From the NCBI GenBank assembly GCA_030683105.1, contig JAUXMZ010000062.1:42202-106201 (forward strand): DNA of 64,000 bases, in the 5' to 3' direction. A model generated the notes under the pieces. The model was not told the origin of the DNA, did not search any database, and saw nothing but the letters and a program-made list of their open reading frames with translations. Source of the DNA: Burkholderiales bacterium. Its GTDB lineage: Bacteria > Pseudomonadota > Gammaproteobacteria > Burkholderiales > SG8-41. Each line of letters starts with the position of its first letter. Position 1 is the stretch's first letter. The translations under genes were made by a program, and so were the position numbers. Below are positions 26,601 through 38,575 of this stretch, piece after piece.

Positions 26601-27149
26601 CCTTAATTCGGTTTCGCGCCGGCGCTCGCGGTATTTCGATATACCCGCGGCCTCTTCCAGGAATACGCGCAACTCCTCGGGCTTGGCATCGATCACGCGG
26701 GATATCATGCCCTGCTCGATGATGGCATAAGCGCGGGAACCCAGGCCGGTGCCCAGGAAAATGTCCGCCACGTCGCGGCGGCGCACGTGGATGTTGTTGA
26801 TATGGTAGGAGGAATCGCCGTCGCGCTCGAGAATGCGCTTGACCGAGATTTCGCCGTATTCGGACCATTGTCCGGCGGCCTTGCCCAGGCTGTTGTCGAA
26901 AACCAGCTCTACACTTGCGCGATTGACCGGCTTGCGATCGCCCGAGCCATTGAACAGGACATCCTGCATGGTCTCGCCGCGCAGGTGTTTGGCCGAGGTT
27001 TCCCCCAGCACCCAGCGCACGGCGTCGATGATGTTCGACTTGCCGCAGCCATTGGGACCGACGATGCCGACCAGTTGGCCGGGCACGGTGATGTGGGTGG
27101 GATCGACAAAAGATTTGAAGCCGGCGAGACTGATTTTAGTGAGGCGCAA
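23628..27149 (-). CDS. smc: Chromosome segregation protein SMC
   Basis: 1173 aa; Walker A GPNGCGKSNIIDAV, long coiled coils, hinge, LSGGEKALTALSL and CLLDEVDAPLDD. Confidence 0.97.
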   Translation of the reverse strand: MRLTKISLAGFKSFVDPTHITVPGQLVGIVGPNGCGKSNIIDAVRWVLGETSAKHLRGETMQDVLFNGSGDRKPVNRASVELVFDNSLGKAAGQWSEYGEISVKRILERDGDSSYHINNIHVRRRDVADIFLGTGLGSRAYAIIEQGMISRVIDAKPEELRVFLEEAAGISKYRERRRETELRLRDTRENLLRVEDIRQELEKQLEHLQGQAEVAKRYHELQAQLQTTQSMLWLLRKQEAAASRNRHTRELERLGIEIEAQTAGLREAEKRLEEMRSQHYRLSDETHAAQGALYEANAEVARIEQQITHVRESRQRVEQQLVALRTQLESNQLQLATAQLSLAEWSEGKTRAGQLAAELEACVAAETEKLPVAEEAYRAAQNRRDELQRGLSQTEQGLQVEQTKLAHAQRVLEQLAQREERLLEERQALPVPDATAVEQKRQQMQALENTLTERRTALAQKEALLPQAEQGLRDRNEALEAAVQQVTGTEARIHALQQLQDRLARGVDMEGWLSAHALDKAPRLWQGIAIESGWEDALEAVLNERLNGIALDQLEQSAAWLRDAPPGKMTVFDTSGMADAPAAADVELAPLQRYVTCRDARLEGVLAEWLHNVFVVADAAAGLDQRRQLPAGAMLVSKEGHIFTRRSVSFHAPDTELHGVLSRQREIEQLQTEIVGEQTQLDRIRGEVAAAEQDIELRKSELNELRQSVGETQQQHHDLQMEALRLSELAQRLTQRGEKIASELQEIGEQHAVEAEHQQAAERSMLRLESEVTEQRQQLEQTTELYRRAESVLGLQREALRKAQHEHQEAIFTLRSTDNKIKEIENNINVFSEHISELSENLETVQRELAGFDETPWQTQLQQTLTIRTQREQALAQARDALEGMESQLKAIEQERLVCEQKLGPLRERINDVRLKEQEARLIEEQFAQQLAEAGAREEELVALLEKGMRANALQTEIGRLAEEIKALGAVNLAALEELQAAQERKNYLDAQSADLNEAMATLEDAIRRIDRETRERLQHTFDEVNRHFSEMFPALFGGGHARLVLTGEEILDAGVQVIAQPPGKKNTSIHLLSGGEKALTALSLVFSMFQLNPAPFCLLDEVDAPLDDHNTERFCDLVRKMSEYSQFLFISHNKITMEIANQLLGITMQEAGVSRVVAVDIEEAMKLTEKAA

Positions 27150-27214
27150 TTTTTCTGATGCCCGAAAGGTTATAATTCGTTATTGAAATTTCGCGCCATT
27201 TTAACTGATTTACG

Positions 27215-27631
27215 ATGCCGACCAAACCCAATAAACACCTTGACACGTTTGCCAACCCGAGTCCGCGGCGGGATTACCGGATTCACATGGAAATACCGGA
27301 ATTTACCTGCCTGTGTCCGAAGACCGGCCAGCCCGACTTTGCCACACTCGTGCTCGATTATGTACCCGACAAGCTGTGCGTGGAGTTAAAAAGCCTCAAA
27401 CTCTACATCTGGTCGTTCCGCAACGAGGGTGCATTTCACGAGGACGTGACCAACCGCATACTCGATGATCTCGCACGCGCCCTGCGGCCGCGCTTCATGC
27501 GGCTGACCGCCCGTTTTTACGTGCGCGGCGGTATATACACCACCGTTGTCGCCGATCATCGCAAGTCCGGCTGGAAACCCGCAGCCGATCCGGGATTGTC
27601 GGCACTGCCCGGGCAATCCAGCACGCGCTAA
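27215..27631 (+). CDS. queF: NADPH-dependent 7-cyano-7-deazaguanine reductase
   Basis: [47 protein letters not shown]. Confidence 0.96.
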   Translation: MPTKPNKHLDTFANPSPRRDYRIHMEIPEFTCLCPKTGQPDFATLVLDYVPDKLCVELKSLKLYIWSFRNEGAFHEDVTNRILDDLARALRPRFMRLTARFYVRGGIYTTVVADHRKSGWKPAADPGLSALPGQSSTR

Positions 27632-27712
27632 CAGCCTGTCGGATTTGGCTTCATTCGACGGAGCGTGTAACGTTAACGGATAGCTGTTAGTCGATGCTTA
27701 GGCGACAGGCTG
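27632..27712. repeat. Element with 10-bp terminal inverted repeat (CAGCCTGTCG...CGACAGGCTG)
   Basis: Terminal complementarity bounding about 81 bp downstream of queF. Confidence 0.5.
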
Positions 27713-27811
27713 CTTAAGAAAGAAGCTTTACGTGTCGAACCCCTATGCTCATCGGATCAAACGTCACTTGTATGACGTTCTTTTCACTCTGTTCTTTGGT
27801 TTTTTTCAATT

Positions 27812-27847
27812 TAGGAGTTTGTCGGGGCTAAGTCCGACAAACTCCTA
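27812..27847. repeat. Dispersed palindrome, copy A: 14-bp stem, 8-nt loop
   Basis: TAGGAGTTTGTCGG-GGCTAAGT-CCGACAAACTCCTA. Confidence 0.9.
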
Positions 27848-27929
27848 GGCGGCAAATACCTCTATAATTTGCGTTTTTTTTAACAGGCTGGGCGCTGTGC
27901 AGCGCTGCCGCCGCCGACGATAATCAGCC

Positions 27930-29123
27930 GTGAATCCCAATCTCGACCGCCTGCAAAGCTATCCGTTTCAAAAACTGAGCGCACTGTACTCCGGCGTGAC
28001 CTCGAATCCGGCGTTAAAACCGATCAGCCTGCATATCGGCGAACCCCGGCACCCGACTCCTGAATTCATTAAAAAAACACTCGCCGACAACCTCGAGGGT
28101 CTGTCGCATTACCCGACCACGCTGGGCGGTGAAGGACTGCGGCTGGCCATCGCCGGCTGGCTGAAACACCGCCACAACCTGACAGCCATCGACCCGCAAA
28201 CCGAAATCATTCCGATCAACGGCAGCCGCGAAGCGCTGTTTGCCTTCGCCCAGGCGGTCATAGACCCGACACGCGACGACGCGGTGGTGATCAGCCCCAA
28301 TCCTTTCTACCAGATTTACGAGGGCGCGGCACTGCTGGCCCGGGCGCAACCGCAGTTCCTGAATACGCTGGCGGCAAACCGCTATGCCTATGATTTCGAC
28401 GAACTGCCTGCGGCCGTCTGGCAGCGCACCCAGCTGATCTATGTCTGTTCACCGGGTAATCCGACCGGCAGCGTGATGTCTTTCGAGCAGTGGGAAAAAC
28501 TGTTTGCCCTGTCTGACCGCTACGGTTTTGTCATCGCTGCCGATGAGTGCTATTCCGAGATCTATTTTAATGAAGGACAGGCGCCGCTGGGCGCCCTGCA
28601 GGCCGCCCAGCGCCTGGGCCGGACCGGCTATCCGCGGCTGGTGGTGTTTTCCAGCCTGTCGAAACGCTCCAATGTGCCGGGCATGCGTTCCGGCTTTGTC
28701 GCCGGCGATGCGGCCGTTTTGAAAAAATTCCTGCTCTACCGCACCTACCAGGGCTGCGCAATGAGCCCGCCCATCCATATGGCAAGCATCGCCGCGTGGC
28801 AGGACGAAGCGCATGTGGTCGAAAACCGGCGCCTGTACAAAGAAAAATTCAGCAATGTAATCAATATCTTGAAACCTGCTCTCGACGTGACCCTGCCGGA
28901 TGCGGCATTTTATCTGTGGGTACCCACGACTATCAGCGATACTGAATTTACGCAACGGCTGTACCGGGAGCAGGCAGTATCCGTGCTGCCCGGCAGCTAT
29001 CTCGGGCGCGAAGTGCGCGGCATCAACCCCGGCGCCAACCGCGTCCGGATCGCGCTCGTCGCCTCGAGCGCAGAATGTACCGAGGCCGCACAACGAATCG
29101 CGGCTTTTGCCAAAAACTTGTAA
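27930..29123 (+). CDS. dapC: Succinyldiaminopimelate transaminase (class I/II aminotransferase)
   Basis: [19 protein letters not shown]...[34 protein letters not shown]-lysine region; adjacent to dapD. Confidence 0.92.
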   Translation: MNPNLDRLQSYPFQKLSALYSGVTSNPALKPISLHIGEPRHPTPEFIKKTLADNLEGLSHYPTTLGGEGLRLAIAGWLKHRHNLTAIDPQTEIIPINGSREALFAFAQAVIDPTRDDAVVISPNPFYQIYEGAALLARAQPQFLNTLAANRYAYDFDELPAAVWQRTQLIYVCSPGNPTGSVMSFEQWEKLFALSDRYGFVIAADECYSEIYFNEGQAPLGALQAAQRLGRTGYPRLVVFSSLSKRSNVPGMRSGFVAGDAAVLKKFLLYRTYQGCAMSPPIHMASIAAWQDEAHVVENRRLYKEKFSNVINILKPALDVTLPDAAFYLWVPTTISDTEFTQRLYREQAVSVLPGSYLGREVRGINPGANRVRIALVASSAECTEAAQRIAAFAKNL

Positions 29124-29140
29124 ACCGATACGGAGCCGCC

Positions 29141-29962
29141 ATGAACGAATTGCAAACCACCATCGAGCAGGCGTGGGAGAACCGCGCCGAACTGAAGCCA
29201 GGCACCGCGCCCGCCAAGATCGGAGCCGCGGTCAATCAGGTGCTCAGCGACCTGGACGCGGGCAAAGTCCGCGTCGCCGAGAAAATCGCAGGGGTATGGG
29301 TGGTTCATCAATGGCTCAAGAAAGCCGTGCTGTTGTCGTTCCGGCTGGAGGACAATGTCCCGATGGCAGGGGCAGCGACGCAGTATTACGACAAGGTGCC
29401 GAGCAAATTCGCCGGTTATTCCCGCGAGGACTTCGTGCGTGGCGGATTCCGCGTGGTGCCGCCGGCAATGGTGCGGCGCGGCGCGTTCATCGCGAAAAAC
29501 GCCGTGCTCATGCCCTCTTATGTCAATATCGGCGCCTACGTCGACGAGAGCACCATGGTCGATACCTGGGCCACCGTCGGTTCCTGCGCCCAGATCGGCA
29601 AGAACGTTCATCTGTCAGGCGGTGTGGGCATCGGCGGCGTGCTTGAGCCCCTGCAGGCCAATCCCACCATCATCGAGGACAACTGCTTCATCGGCGCGCG
29701 CTCGGAAATCGTCGAAGGCGTGATCGTCGAGGAAGGCTCGGTGATCTCGATGGGTGTCTTCATCGGGCAAAGCACCAAGATTTATCACCGCGAGCGCGGC
29801 GAAATACTCTACGGCCGCGTGCCGGCCGGCTCGGTCGTGGTCTCCGGCTCGCTGCCGGCCGCCGACGGCAAATGCAATCTGTATTGCGCGGTGATCGTCA
29901 AGCAGGTCGATGCCAAGACCCGCGCCAAGACCAGCATCAACGAGCTGCTAAGAGCCGATTGA
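29141..29962 (+). CDS. dapD: 2,3,4,5-tetrahydropyridine-2,6-dicarboxylate N-succinyltransferase (start trimmed to [12 protein letters not shown])
   Basis: Hexapeptide-repeat acyltransferase, [30 protein letters not shown]. Confidence 0.96.
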   Translation: MNELQTTIEQAWENRAELKPGTAPAKIGAAVNQVLSDLDAGKVRVAEKIAGVWVVHQWLKKAVLLSFRLEDNVPMAGAATQYYDKVPSKFAGYSREDFVRGGFRVVPPAMVRRGAFIAKNAVLMPSYVNIGAYVDESTMVDTWATVGSCAQIGKNVHLSGGVGIGGVLEPLQANPTIIEDNCFIGARSEIVEGVIVEEGSVISMGVFIGQSTKIYHRERGEILYGRVPAGSVVVSGSLPAADGKCNLYCAVIVKQVDAKTRAKTSINELLRAD

Positions 29963-30061
29963 CCGTCCATACTTTGCCATTCGCGCCTGCAGCGGGCACA
30001 ATTTACGAACGGCCGGACGGCATCGTCGGTTAAATCGGCAGCCGCACAAGAGGAAATCACC

Positions 30062-31225
30062 ATGTTCGTGACCCCGCTTTTCAAATTGATGGCAGACAAA
30101 CAGGCCTCGGACCTGTTTTTTACCGCAGGCGCGCCGATCCAGATCAAGATCAACGGCGTGGTCATGCCGATCAACAGCCAGGTGCTCGACCCCGACCAGG
30201 TCAGGAAGATCTCCTACGAGCTCATGACCCCGGCACAGATCAAGGAGTTCGAAGCCCAGCACGAGATGAATTTCGCGCACAGCAGCGGCGACCTCGGCAA
30301 CTTCCGCATCAACATTTTTCACCAGAAAAACACCGTGGCGATGGTGGTCCGTTTCGTCAAACCCGATGTGCCGTCATTCGATTCGCTCAAGCTGCCGCCG
30401 ATACTCAAGGACGTCATCATGGAGAAGCTGGGGCTGATCCTGGTGGTCGGCTCCACCGGTTCCGGCAAGTCGACCACCATGGCCTCGATGATAGACCACC
30501 GCAACAGCATCAAGACCGGCCATATCCTGACCGTCGAAGATCCAGTCGAATTCATCTTTAAGCACAAGAAGTCCATCGTCAACCAGCGTGAAGTCCGCGT
30601 CGATACCCACAACTACCAGGACGCGCTGATCAGCGCCATGCGGGAAGCGCCGGATCTGATCATGATCGGCGAAATCCGCGACCAGCCGACACTGCAAAGC
30701 GCGCTGCTGTTCGCGCAGACCGGCCACCTGTGCCTGTCGACGCTGCACGCCAACAACAGTTATAACGCGCTGAACCGCATCATCAACTTTTTTGCGCGAG
30801 ATGCGCGCGAAAGCCTGCTGTCCGACCTGTCGATAGCGCTGCGCGCGGTGATTTCACAGCGCCTGGTGCGCACCGCCGACGGCAAGCGCGTGCCCGCCGT
30901 GGAAATCCTGCTCAACACCAAGCACATCCAGGAATTGATCAAGGGCGGCGAGATCCATCAGATCAAGGATGCCATGGAACAAAGCCTCTCGCCCGGATCC
31001 CAGACCTTCGAGCAGGCGCTGTTTCAGCTTTACCGGACGGGACAGATCACGATCGAGGAAGCGATGGCCAATTCCGATTCGCCCAACAACCTGCACTGGC
31101 TGATCAGCAACGCCTCCAAGACCGGGGATGCGCCTCCTGCCACCGCGACCTCCGCCGCCTCTCCCAAGACCGCAACCCCCGAGGACCTGTCGAGCATCAA
31201 ACTCAATCTCGATGCGCTCGACTGA
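30062..31225 (+). CDS. pilU: PilT/PilU-type twitching motility ATPase, PilU-like
   Basis: GSTGSGKSTTMASMIDHRN, ILTVEDPVEF, EAPDLIMIGEIRDQPT, GHLCLSTLHANNS. Confidence 0.88.
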   Translation: MFVTPLFKLMADKQASDLFFTAGAPIQIKINGVVMPINSQVLDPDQVRKISYELMTPAQIKEFEAQHEMNFAHSSGDLGNFRINIFHQKNTVAMVVRFVKPDVPSFDSLKLPPILKDVIMEKLGLILVVGSTGSGKSTTMASMIDHRNSIKTGHILTVEDPVEFIFKHKKSIVNQREVRVDTHNYQDALISAMREAPDLIMIGEIRDQPTLQSALLFAQTGHLCLSTLHANNSYNALNRIINFFARDARESLLSDLSIALRAVISQRLVRTADGKRVPAVEILLNTKHIQELIKGGEIHQIKDAMEQSLSPGSQTFEQALFQLYRTGQITIEEAMANSDSPNNLHWLISNASKTGDAPPATATSAASPKTATPEDLSSIKLNLDALD

Positions 31226-32123
31226 GCGCCGGCCGCGCGCAGCACCCGCCCTGCGCACGCTGCGAGATGCATTGCACCACGGGGTCAGGCGTTTCAGGCA
31301 GGCGCGGCTCGCGTTCGGCCACGGCACCACCAATGCCTTTGACGAAGCCGCCTATCTCACGCTGCACGCCTTACGCCTGCCGCTGCACGAGCTTGAGCCT
31401 CATCTTGACCTCCGCCTCACGGCGCGCCAGCTCGACCGGATACTGAAACTGTTCGAACGCCGCATCGCCGAGCGCAAGCCTGCCGCATACCTGACCCGCG
31501 AGGCCTGGCTCGGCGATTTCAGGTTCTACGTCGATGAGCGTGTGATCGTGCCGCGCTCGTATATTGCCGAACTGCTGCGCGATGACCTGGCGCCGTGGAT
31601 CGCCAGGCCGGCGAAAATAAAAGCCGCCCTCGATCTGTGTACCGGTTCCGGTTGTCTTGCCATTCTGCTTGCGCACAGTTTCCCGCGCGCCCGGATCGAT
31701 GCAGTGGACATAGACCGCAATGCGCTGCGCGTGGCGCGGCGCAATGTTGACGACTACAGCCTTGCGGACCGCATTGCCCTGCACCAAGCCGATCTGTTTT
31801 CAGCGCTGCCTGGAAAACGCTACGACCTGATCCTCTCCAACCCGCCCTACGTGACAGCGGCGAGCATGCGCCGGCTGCCTCCCGAATACCGCAGCGAGCC
31901 CGGGATCGCGCTCGCTGGCGGCAGCGACGGGCTCGCGGTGGTGCGCACCATGCTCAGCCAGGCTGCGGCGCATCTGAATCCGGGGGGAATGCTGGTGGTC
32001 GAGGTCGGGCACAACCGGCGCGGTGTGGAAAAAGCTTACCCGCGCCTGCCCTTCACTTGGCCCGAGACGAGCGGCGGGGACGATTGCGTGTTTCTGCTGT
32101 CCCGTGAACAGCTGCTTCCGTAG
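31212..32123 (+). CDS. prmB: 50S ribosomal protein L3 N(5)-glutamine methyltransferase
   Basis: LDLCTGSGCLAILLA, DLILSNPPYV (NPPY), AYLTREAWLGDFRFYVDERVIVPRS; start overlaps the pilU 3' end. Confidence 0.92.
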   Translation: MRSTERRPRAAPALRTLRDALHHGVRRFRQARLAFGHGTTNAFDEAAYLTLHALRLPLHELEPHLDLRLTARQLDRILKLFERRIAERKPAAYLTREAWLGDFRFYVDERVIVPRSYIAELLRDDLAPWIARPAKIKAALDLCTGSGCLAILLAHSFPRARIDAVDIDRNALRVARRNVDDYSLADRIALHQADLFSALPGKRYDLILSNPPYVTAASMRRLPPEYRSEPGIALAGGSDGLAVVRTMLSQAAAHLNPGGMLVVEVGHNRRGVEKAYPRLPFTWPETSGGDDCVFLLSREQLLP

Positions 32124-32895
32124 CAACGTCTGGCTGCGGTTGCAGCCATTGCAGCACGCGTTGCGTCTCCTGCGGCGTGAGTTCGAGACATTGGCCGCGT
32201 TTTAACCGCGCCGGTAGCGCAACGATACCGAAACGCACCCGCATCAGCCGGCTGACAGTCATGCCGAGCGCCTCGAACATGCGGCGCACGATGCGGTTAC
32301 GCCCTTCCTTCAACACGATACGGTACCAGTGATTCGCGCCTTCACCGCCTTCATCCGTGAGCGATTCGCAGCGCGCCACGCCATCGGCCAGCGTGATCCC
32401 GGCTTTTAACCGGATAATCTGCTCCGCCGTAAGCTGACCCATGATACGCACCGCATATTCACGCTCGACCTCGAAACGCGGGTGCATGATGCGGTTCGCG
32501 ATGTCCCCGGAGGTGGTGAAAATCAGCAGTCCGCAGGTGTTGTAATCGAGCCGGCCGACAGCCAGCCACTTTGCGCCGCGCAGCCGTGGCAGCGCCGCAA
32601 ACACCGAGGCCCGGCCTTCGGGATCATCGCGGCTGACGATCTCGCCCTCGGGCTTGTGATAGAGCAGCACCCGCGGCAGCTGCTCCGGGGCGGGCATGCG
32701 CACGATACGCCGGCCGACCTTTACGAGATCATCCGGCCCGACCCGCGTGCCGATGGTGGCGACTTTCCCGTTCACCGTTACTCGACCCTCTTCTATCCAA
32801 ACCTCCATCTCACGGCGCGAACCCAACCCCGCCTGGGCCAGCATTTTTTGCAGCTTTTGTGAGTCAGTGATCGGCGCTGTAGGGGCTGATTTCAT
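32053..32895 (-). CDS. rluB: 23S rRNA pseudouridine synthase, RluB-like
   Basis: S4-like N-terminus, AVGRLDYNTCGLLIFTTSGDIANRIMHPRFEVEREYAVRI; KEGRNRIVRRMFEALG. Confidence 0.9.
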   Translation of the reverse strand: MKSAPTAPITDSQKLQKMLAQAGLGSRREMEVWIEEGRVTVNGKVATIGTRVGPDDLVKVGRRIVRMPAPEQLPRVLLYHKPEGEIVSRDDPEGRASVFAALPRLRGAKWLAVGRLDYNTCGLLIFTTSGDIANRIMHPRFEVEREYAVRIMGQLTAEQIIRLKAGITLADGVARCESLTDEGGEGANHWYRIVLKEGRNRIVRRMFEALGMTVSRLMRVRFGIVALPARLKRGQCLELTPQETQRVLQWLQPQPDVATEAAVHGTAETRNRPRRSSRAK

Positions 32896-32943
32896 GTGGA
32901 TCGCTTGCGTTATGAATATATGTTTTAAAACAGAATGTTATAT

Positions 32944-33540
32944 CTATACTTCGCGCCGCTCCAGCACCGCCTGCGCCAGCGTGCCACTGTCGACGTGTTC
33001 GAGTTCGCCGCCCACCGGCAGCCCGCGCGCAATGCGAGATGCCTTGATGCCGCGAGCACGCAGCAACTCACCGATGTAGTGCGCGGTCGCCTCGCCTTCA
33101 ACCGTGAAATTGGTGGCGAGTATTACTTCGCGTACCGTGCCATCCGCCGCGCGCTGGATCAGCCGGTCGAGATGGATGTCCTTGGGCCCGATGCCGTCCA
33201 GGGGCGACAACGAACCCATCAGCACGAAATACATGCCCTGGTAGCACTGGGCCTGCTCCATCATCAGCAGATCGCCAGGAGTTTCGACCACACACAACAC
33301 TGCGGCATTGCGGCGTGGTGAGCGGCACAGTCCGCACACCTCCTCTTCAGCAAAACTGTTGCACTTCTCGCAATGGCGTATGCGCTCGAGCGCGGCTTTG
33401 AGCGCGCCCCCGAGACGCAGCGCGCCGGGATGGTCGCGCTGCAGCAGGTGATAGGCCATGCGCTGCGCCGATTTGGGGCCCACTCCCGGCAGGCAGCGCA
33501 AGGCTTCGATAAGCTCTTCGAGGGTGGAGGGGGTCTTCAC
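32944..33540 (-). CDS. recR: Recombination mediator RecR
   Basis: [17 protein letters not shown], zinc finger [16 protein letters not shown], Toprim domain. Confidence 0.96.
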   Translation of the reverse strand: MKTPSTLEELIEALRCLPGVGPKSAQRMAYHLLQRDHPGALRLGGALKAALERIRHCEKCNSFAEEEVCGLCRSPRRNAAVLCVVETPGDLLMMEQAQCYQGMYFVLMGSLSPLDGIGPKDIHLDRLIQRAADGTVREVILATNFTVEGEATAHYIGELLRARGIKASRIARGLPVGGELEHVDSGTLAQAVLERREV

Positions 33541-33634
33541 TGGGGAATGATGAATGCGGAATGCGGAATGATGACCGGAAAACCATCCCTCTCGATTTCA
33601 TTCATCATTCATCGCTCATCATTCATCGTTGCCG

Positions 33635-33964
33635 TTAAAACGGCATCTTGAAGCCGGGCGGCAGCGGCAGCCCGGCAGTCATGCCCGCCATTTTCTCCTG
33701 CGTTGTGGCTTCGACGCGGCGCACGGCGTCATTGACCGCAGCTGCAATGAGATCTTCGAGCATGTCCTTGTCGTCTTTGAGCAGGCTGTCGTCGATCACC
33801 ACGCGCTTCACGTCGTGGCGGCAGGTCATCACCACTTTCACCATGCCTGCGCCCGACTGGCCTTCGACTTCCACCGCGGCGAGCTGCTCCTGCATTTTTT
33901 TCATGTTCTCCTGCATCTGCTGCGCCTGTTTCATGAGGCCGCCAATTCCGCCCTTCATCATCAC
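33635..33964 (-). CDS. ybaB: YbaB/EbfC nucleoid-associated protein
   Basis: [26 protein letters not shown]; dnaX-ybaB-recR order. Confidence 0.93.
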   Translation of the reverse strand: MMMKGGIGGLMKQAQQMQENMKKMQEQLAAVEVEGQSGAGMVKVVMTCRHDVKRVVIDDSLLKDDKDMLEDLIAAAVNDAVRRVEATTQEKMAGMTAGLPLPPGFKMPF

Positions 33965-35574
33965 TTGTCCTTTTGCTGTAATGGTCTGATTGTGGATTCA
34001 ACCACACGCGCATCAAAATTTTCAACCAGTTCGCGCACGAATGGGTCCTGCTCGATTTCGGCAATCGCCTCGGCCTGACGCTGCAAAGTGGTACGATCGC
34101 CAATCTCGGCCGGCGAATTGCCATTACCCTCGCCCACGCTGATCGAGAGCCTCAGTGCATTGCCAAAATGCTGCTGCAACGCCGCCTTGAGCTTGTCCTG
34201 GTACGGTTTGTCAAGGAGTCGCTCATGAGCCTTGGCTATGCTTAATTCAAATTTGGAGGCGGTACGGCTTACCAGTTCGCAATGCTGCGCCAGCATGCGC
34301 GCCATGCCGGACAGGCTCAGTTTCTCGACAATCTCACCCCATGCTGCGTTATCGCTGAAAACTGCAGGCACCGGCGTATCCGCCGGTGCCGCCGGGGTGC
34401 TCTCCGCCTGTATTGCGCGCATCGTTACCCGTGCTGGCGGCTCACTCTCCGGTCGTGCTGAGCGTGAGCGAACCGGCGCCGGCGTTGTTGCCGTGCCCGG
34501 CGCGAACGCCAGCATGCGCAACAGGGTCATGGTGAAACCGGCATATTCATCCGGGGCCAATCCGATGTCCTGCCGCCCCTGCAATGCGATCTGGTAATAG
34601 AGCTGCAACTCATCGGGGGCGAACAAGCCTGAAAGCTCGTTCAGAATGTCCAGATCCGGATCGTCTTCAGGCACCGTGGCAGGTACCTGCTGCGCCAGCG
34701 CCAGGCGGTGCAACAGCGAACCCAGATCCTGCAGCGCGCCCTCGAACGACAGGCTGCGACTGGCCATGCGCTCGGCCTCCGCGACCAGACCCTGGCCGTC
34801 GTGCCCGGCAAGTGCTTTCAGGATCGCATACAGATAGGTCTGGTCGACGGCGCCCAGCATCGCCCGCACCGAGGCTTCCTCCACCTTCCCGCCGCCGTGC
34901 ATGATGGCCTGATCGAGCAGGCTCAGCGCATCGCGCATGCTGCCCAGTGCTGCGCGCGCGATCAGCGCCAATGCCTGCGGTTCGAAGGCAATAGTCTCCG
35001 CATCAAGTATTTTCTGCAGCTGATCCCGGATCTGCGGCTGCGGAATCTGTTTCAGGTTGAACTGCAGGCAGCGCGAGAGTACGGTCACCGGGATTTTCTG
35101 CGGATCGGTGGTCGCGAGTATGAACTTGACATGCTGCGGCGGCTCTTCCAGCGTTTTGAGCATGGCATTGAACGCGTTGCGCGACAGCATGTGCACTTCG
35201 TCGATGATGTAGACCTTGTAGCGGCCGCTGGAGGGCGCGTAGAGCGCATTTTCCAGCAGTTCGCGCATATTATCGACCTGGGTGTTGGACGCCGCATCGA
35301 GTTCGATCATGTCGACAAACCGCCCGGCATCGATTTCCAGGCAGGCCCCGCACTTCCCGCACGGCTCATCGGTGACACCGGTCTCGCAGTTAAGCGCCTT
35401 GGCTATGATGCGGGCGATCGTAGTCTTGCCGACGCCGCGCGTGCCGGTAAACAGATAGGCGTGGTGCAGGCGCTGCTGCCTGAGCGCATTGGTCAGCGCC
35501 CTGACGACATGCTCCTGCCCTACCAATTGTGAAAAAGCCCTGGGACGCCACTTGCGGGCAAGTACTTGACTCAA
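33961..35574 (-). CDS. dnaX: DNA polymerase III subunits gamma and tau
   Basis: [34 protein letters not shown], zinc motif [10 protein letters not shown]. Confidence 0.97.
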   Translation of the reverse strand: MSQVLARKWRPRAFSQLVGQEHVVRALTNALRQQRLHHAYLFTGTRGVGKTTIARIIAKALNCETGVTDEPCGKCGACLEIDAGRFVDMIELDAASNTQVDNMRELLENALYAPSSGRYKVYIIDEVHMLSRNAFNAMLKTLEEPPQHVKFILATTDPQKIPVTVLSRCLQFNLKQIPQPQIRDQLQKILDAETIAFEPQALALIARAALGSMRDALSLLDQAIMHGGGKVEEASVRAMLGAVDQTYLYAILKALAGHDGQGLVAEAERMASRSLSFEGALQDLGSLLHRLALAQQVPATVPEDDPDLDILNELSGLFAPDELQLYYQIALQGRQDIGLAPDEYAGFTMTLLRMLAFAPGTATTPAPVRSRSARPESEPPARVTMRAIQAESTPAAPADTPVPAVFSDNAAWGEIVEKLSLSGMARMLAQHCELVSRTASKFELSIAKAHERLLDKPYQDKLKAALQQHFGNALRLSISVGEGNGNSPAEIGDRTTLQRQAEAIAEIEQDPFVRELVENFDARVVESTIRPLQQKDK

Positions 35575-35640
35575 ATGACTGCCTTTTATGCGGCTGCGGG
35601 CTCCGGAACGTTCAGCCCACCCGCAGTATGTAGTGCTGGA

Positions 35641-36195
35641 TTAAAACCGGTACTGAAGACGCAGCTGGTGAAAATTGATGCCCTGGTTCGGATCCTTGAG
35701 CCCGCCATTGGACAGGTGCTGATAGCGGTAGCCCAGATCGTAATGGCCCTTGTCCCCGAAACGCAGCCCCACGCCCAGATGGTCCCCGAACTGGAAGCCG
35801 CTGCCAAACTTGCGCTGCTCGCTTACCGAGCTCGCCGACAGCAGATGCACGCCTATTCCCACCTCGGCATAAGGAGATACCCCGGCCGGGTTGTTCTGCT
35901 GGAAACGGATAACCGGCGTCAGGCCGATGTCGGTAAGGCTGCTGTTGGTCTTGGCGGCGCTGTTGTTATCCCACTGACCGAGGTTCAGGTCCCAGTATCC
36001 GCCAAGGTGCCAGCCTCCGGTATCGAGCCACCTGGTTTTCCAGTCCCACTGCAGCCCAACGCGATAAGACTTGACGTCGGCATTCGAGGAGCTTGACTTG
36101 CCATACTCGAATGAAACGCCGTCCACTGCCGCGGCTGCAACCGGGAAAGCCAGCGCCAGCACTGCCAACGCACATTTAAGTTTGTTCACGGACAC
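35641..36195 (-). CDS. pagL: Acyloxyacyl hydrolase / PagL-family lipid A 3-O-deacylase
   Basis: Signal peptide plus small barrel; GHYDLGYRYQHLSNGGLKDPNQGINFHQLRLQYRF (His-Ser active-site region). Confidence 0.75.
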   Translation of the reverse strand: MSVNKLKCALAVLALAFPVAAAAVDGVSFEYGKSSSSNADVKSYRVGLQWDWKTRWLDTGGWHLGGYWDLNLGQWDNNSAAKTNSSLTDIGLTPVIRFQQNNPAGVSPYAEVGIGVHLLSASSVSEQRKFGSGFQFGDHLGVGLRFGDKGHYDLGYRYQHLSNGGLKDPNQGINFHQLRLQYRF

Positions 36196-36246
36196 CTCTT
36201 AACCGCGGTTATTTACGGTATCACGATGATATCGCAAAAGAAAATA

Positions 36247-36345
36247 GGAGGCGAGCCTTACCCCCGGCACTTGCATAAAATAGCTGTGGCTGCTTCCTTC
36301 CGGACCTGACCAGGTTCACTACCGTGCAATGCGGGGAGGCCCGCC
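36247..36345 (-). ncRNA. ffs: Bacterial small SRP RNA (4.5S)
   Basis: Minus strand contains the conserved SRP core GGTCAGGTCCGGAAGGAAGCAGCC; complementary ends GGCGGGCC.../...GGCTCGCC. Confidence 0.93.
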
Positions 36346-36523
36346 ATGTCCAAGTATGCATCTGATCAGGGATTTGCGCCAGAATTCCAGCGCCAGCGTC
36401 TTTACAATGCCGTCATTTAATGCTTTTATTCAACACATAATAATAATACAACGCAGCCTGCAATGGATGCCCGCTCTGTTCTGAGACGCCTAATACGTAG
36501 TGAAGACCGTAACCGGAGATAGC

Positions 36524-38497
<1,974 letters not shown>

Positions 38498-38502
38498 TCC
38501 CA

Positions 38503-38566
38503 TGAGGCGAGAGGCGTATCACACACCGGCCCCGGGCGGAGAACTGACGCCTCCCGCCTCCCGCCC
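38503..38566. repeat. Inverted pair of 7-bp repeat arrays (GAGGCGA GAGGCGT / ACGCCTC CCGCCTC CCGCC)
   Basis: Direct reading of the acs / small-ORF intergenic region. Confidence 0.7.
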
Positions 38567-38575
38567 GGAGGGCTC

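Noticed and set aside
35641-36195. Special linkage of the PagL-like gene with SRP RNA
   Set aside because: Adjacency alone; no shared promoter or functional link visible.
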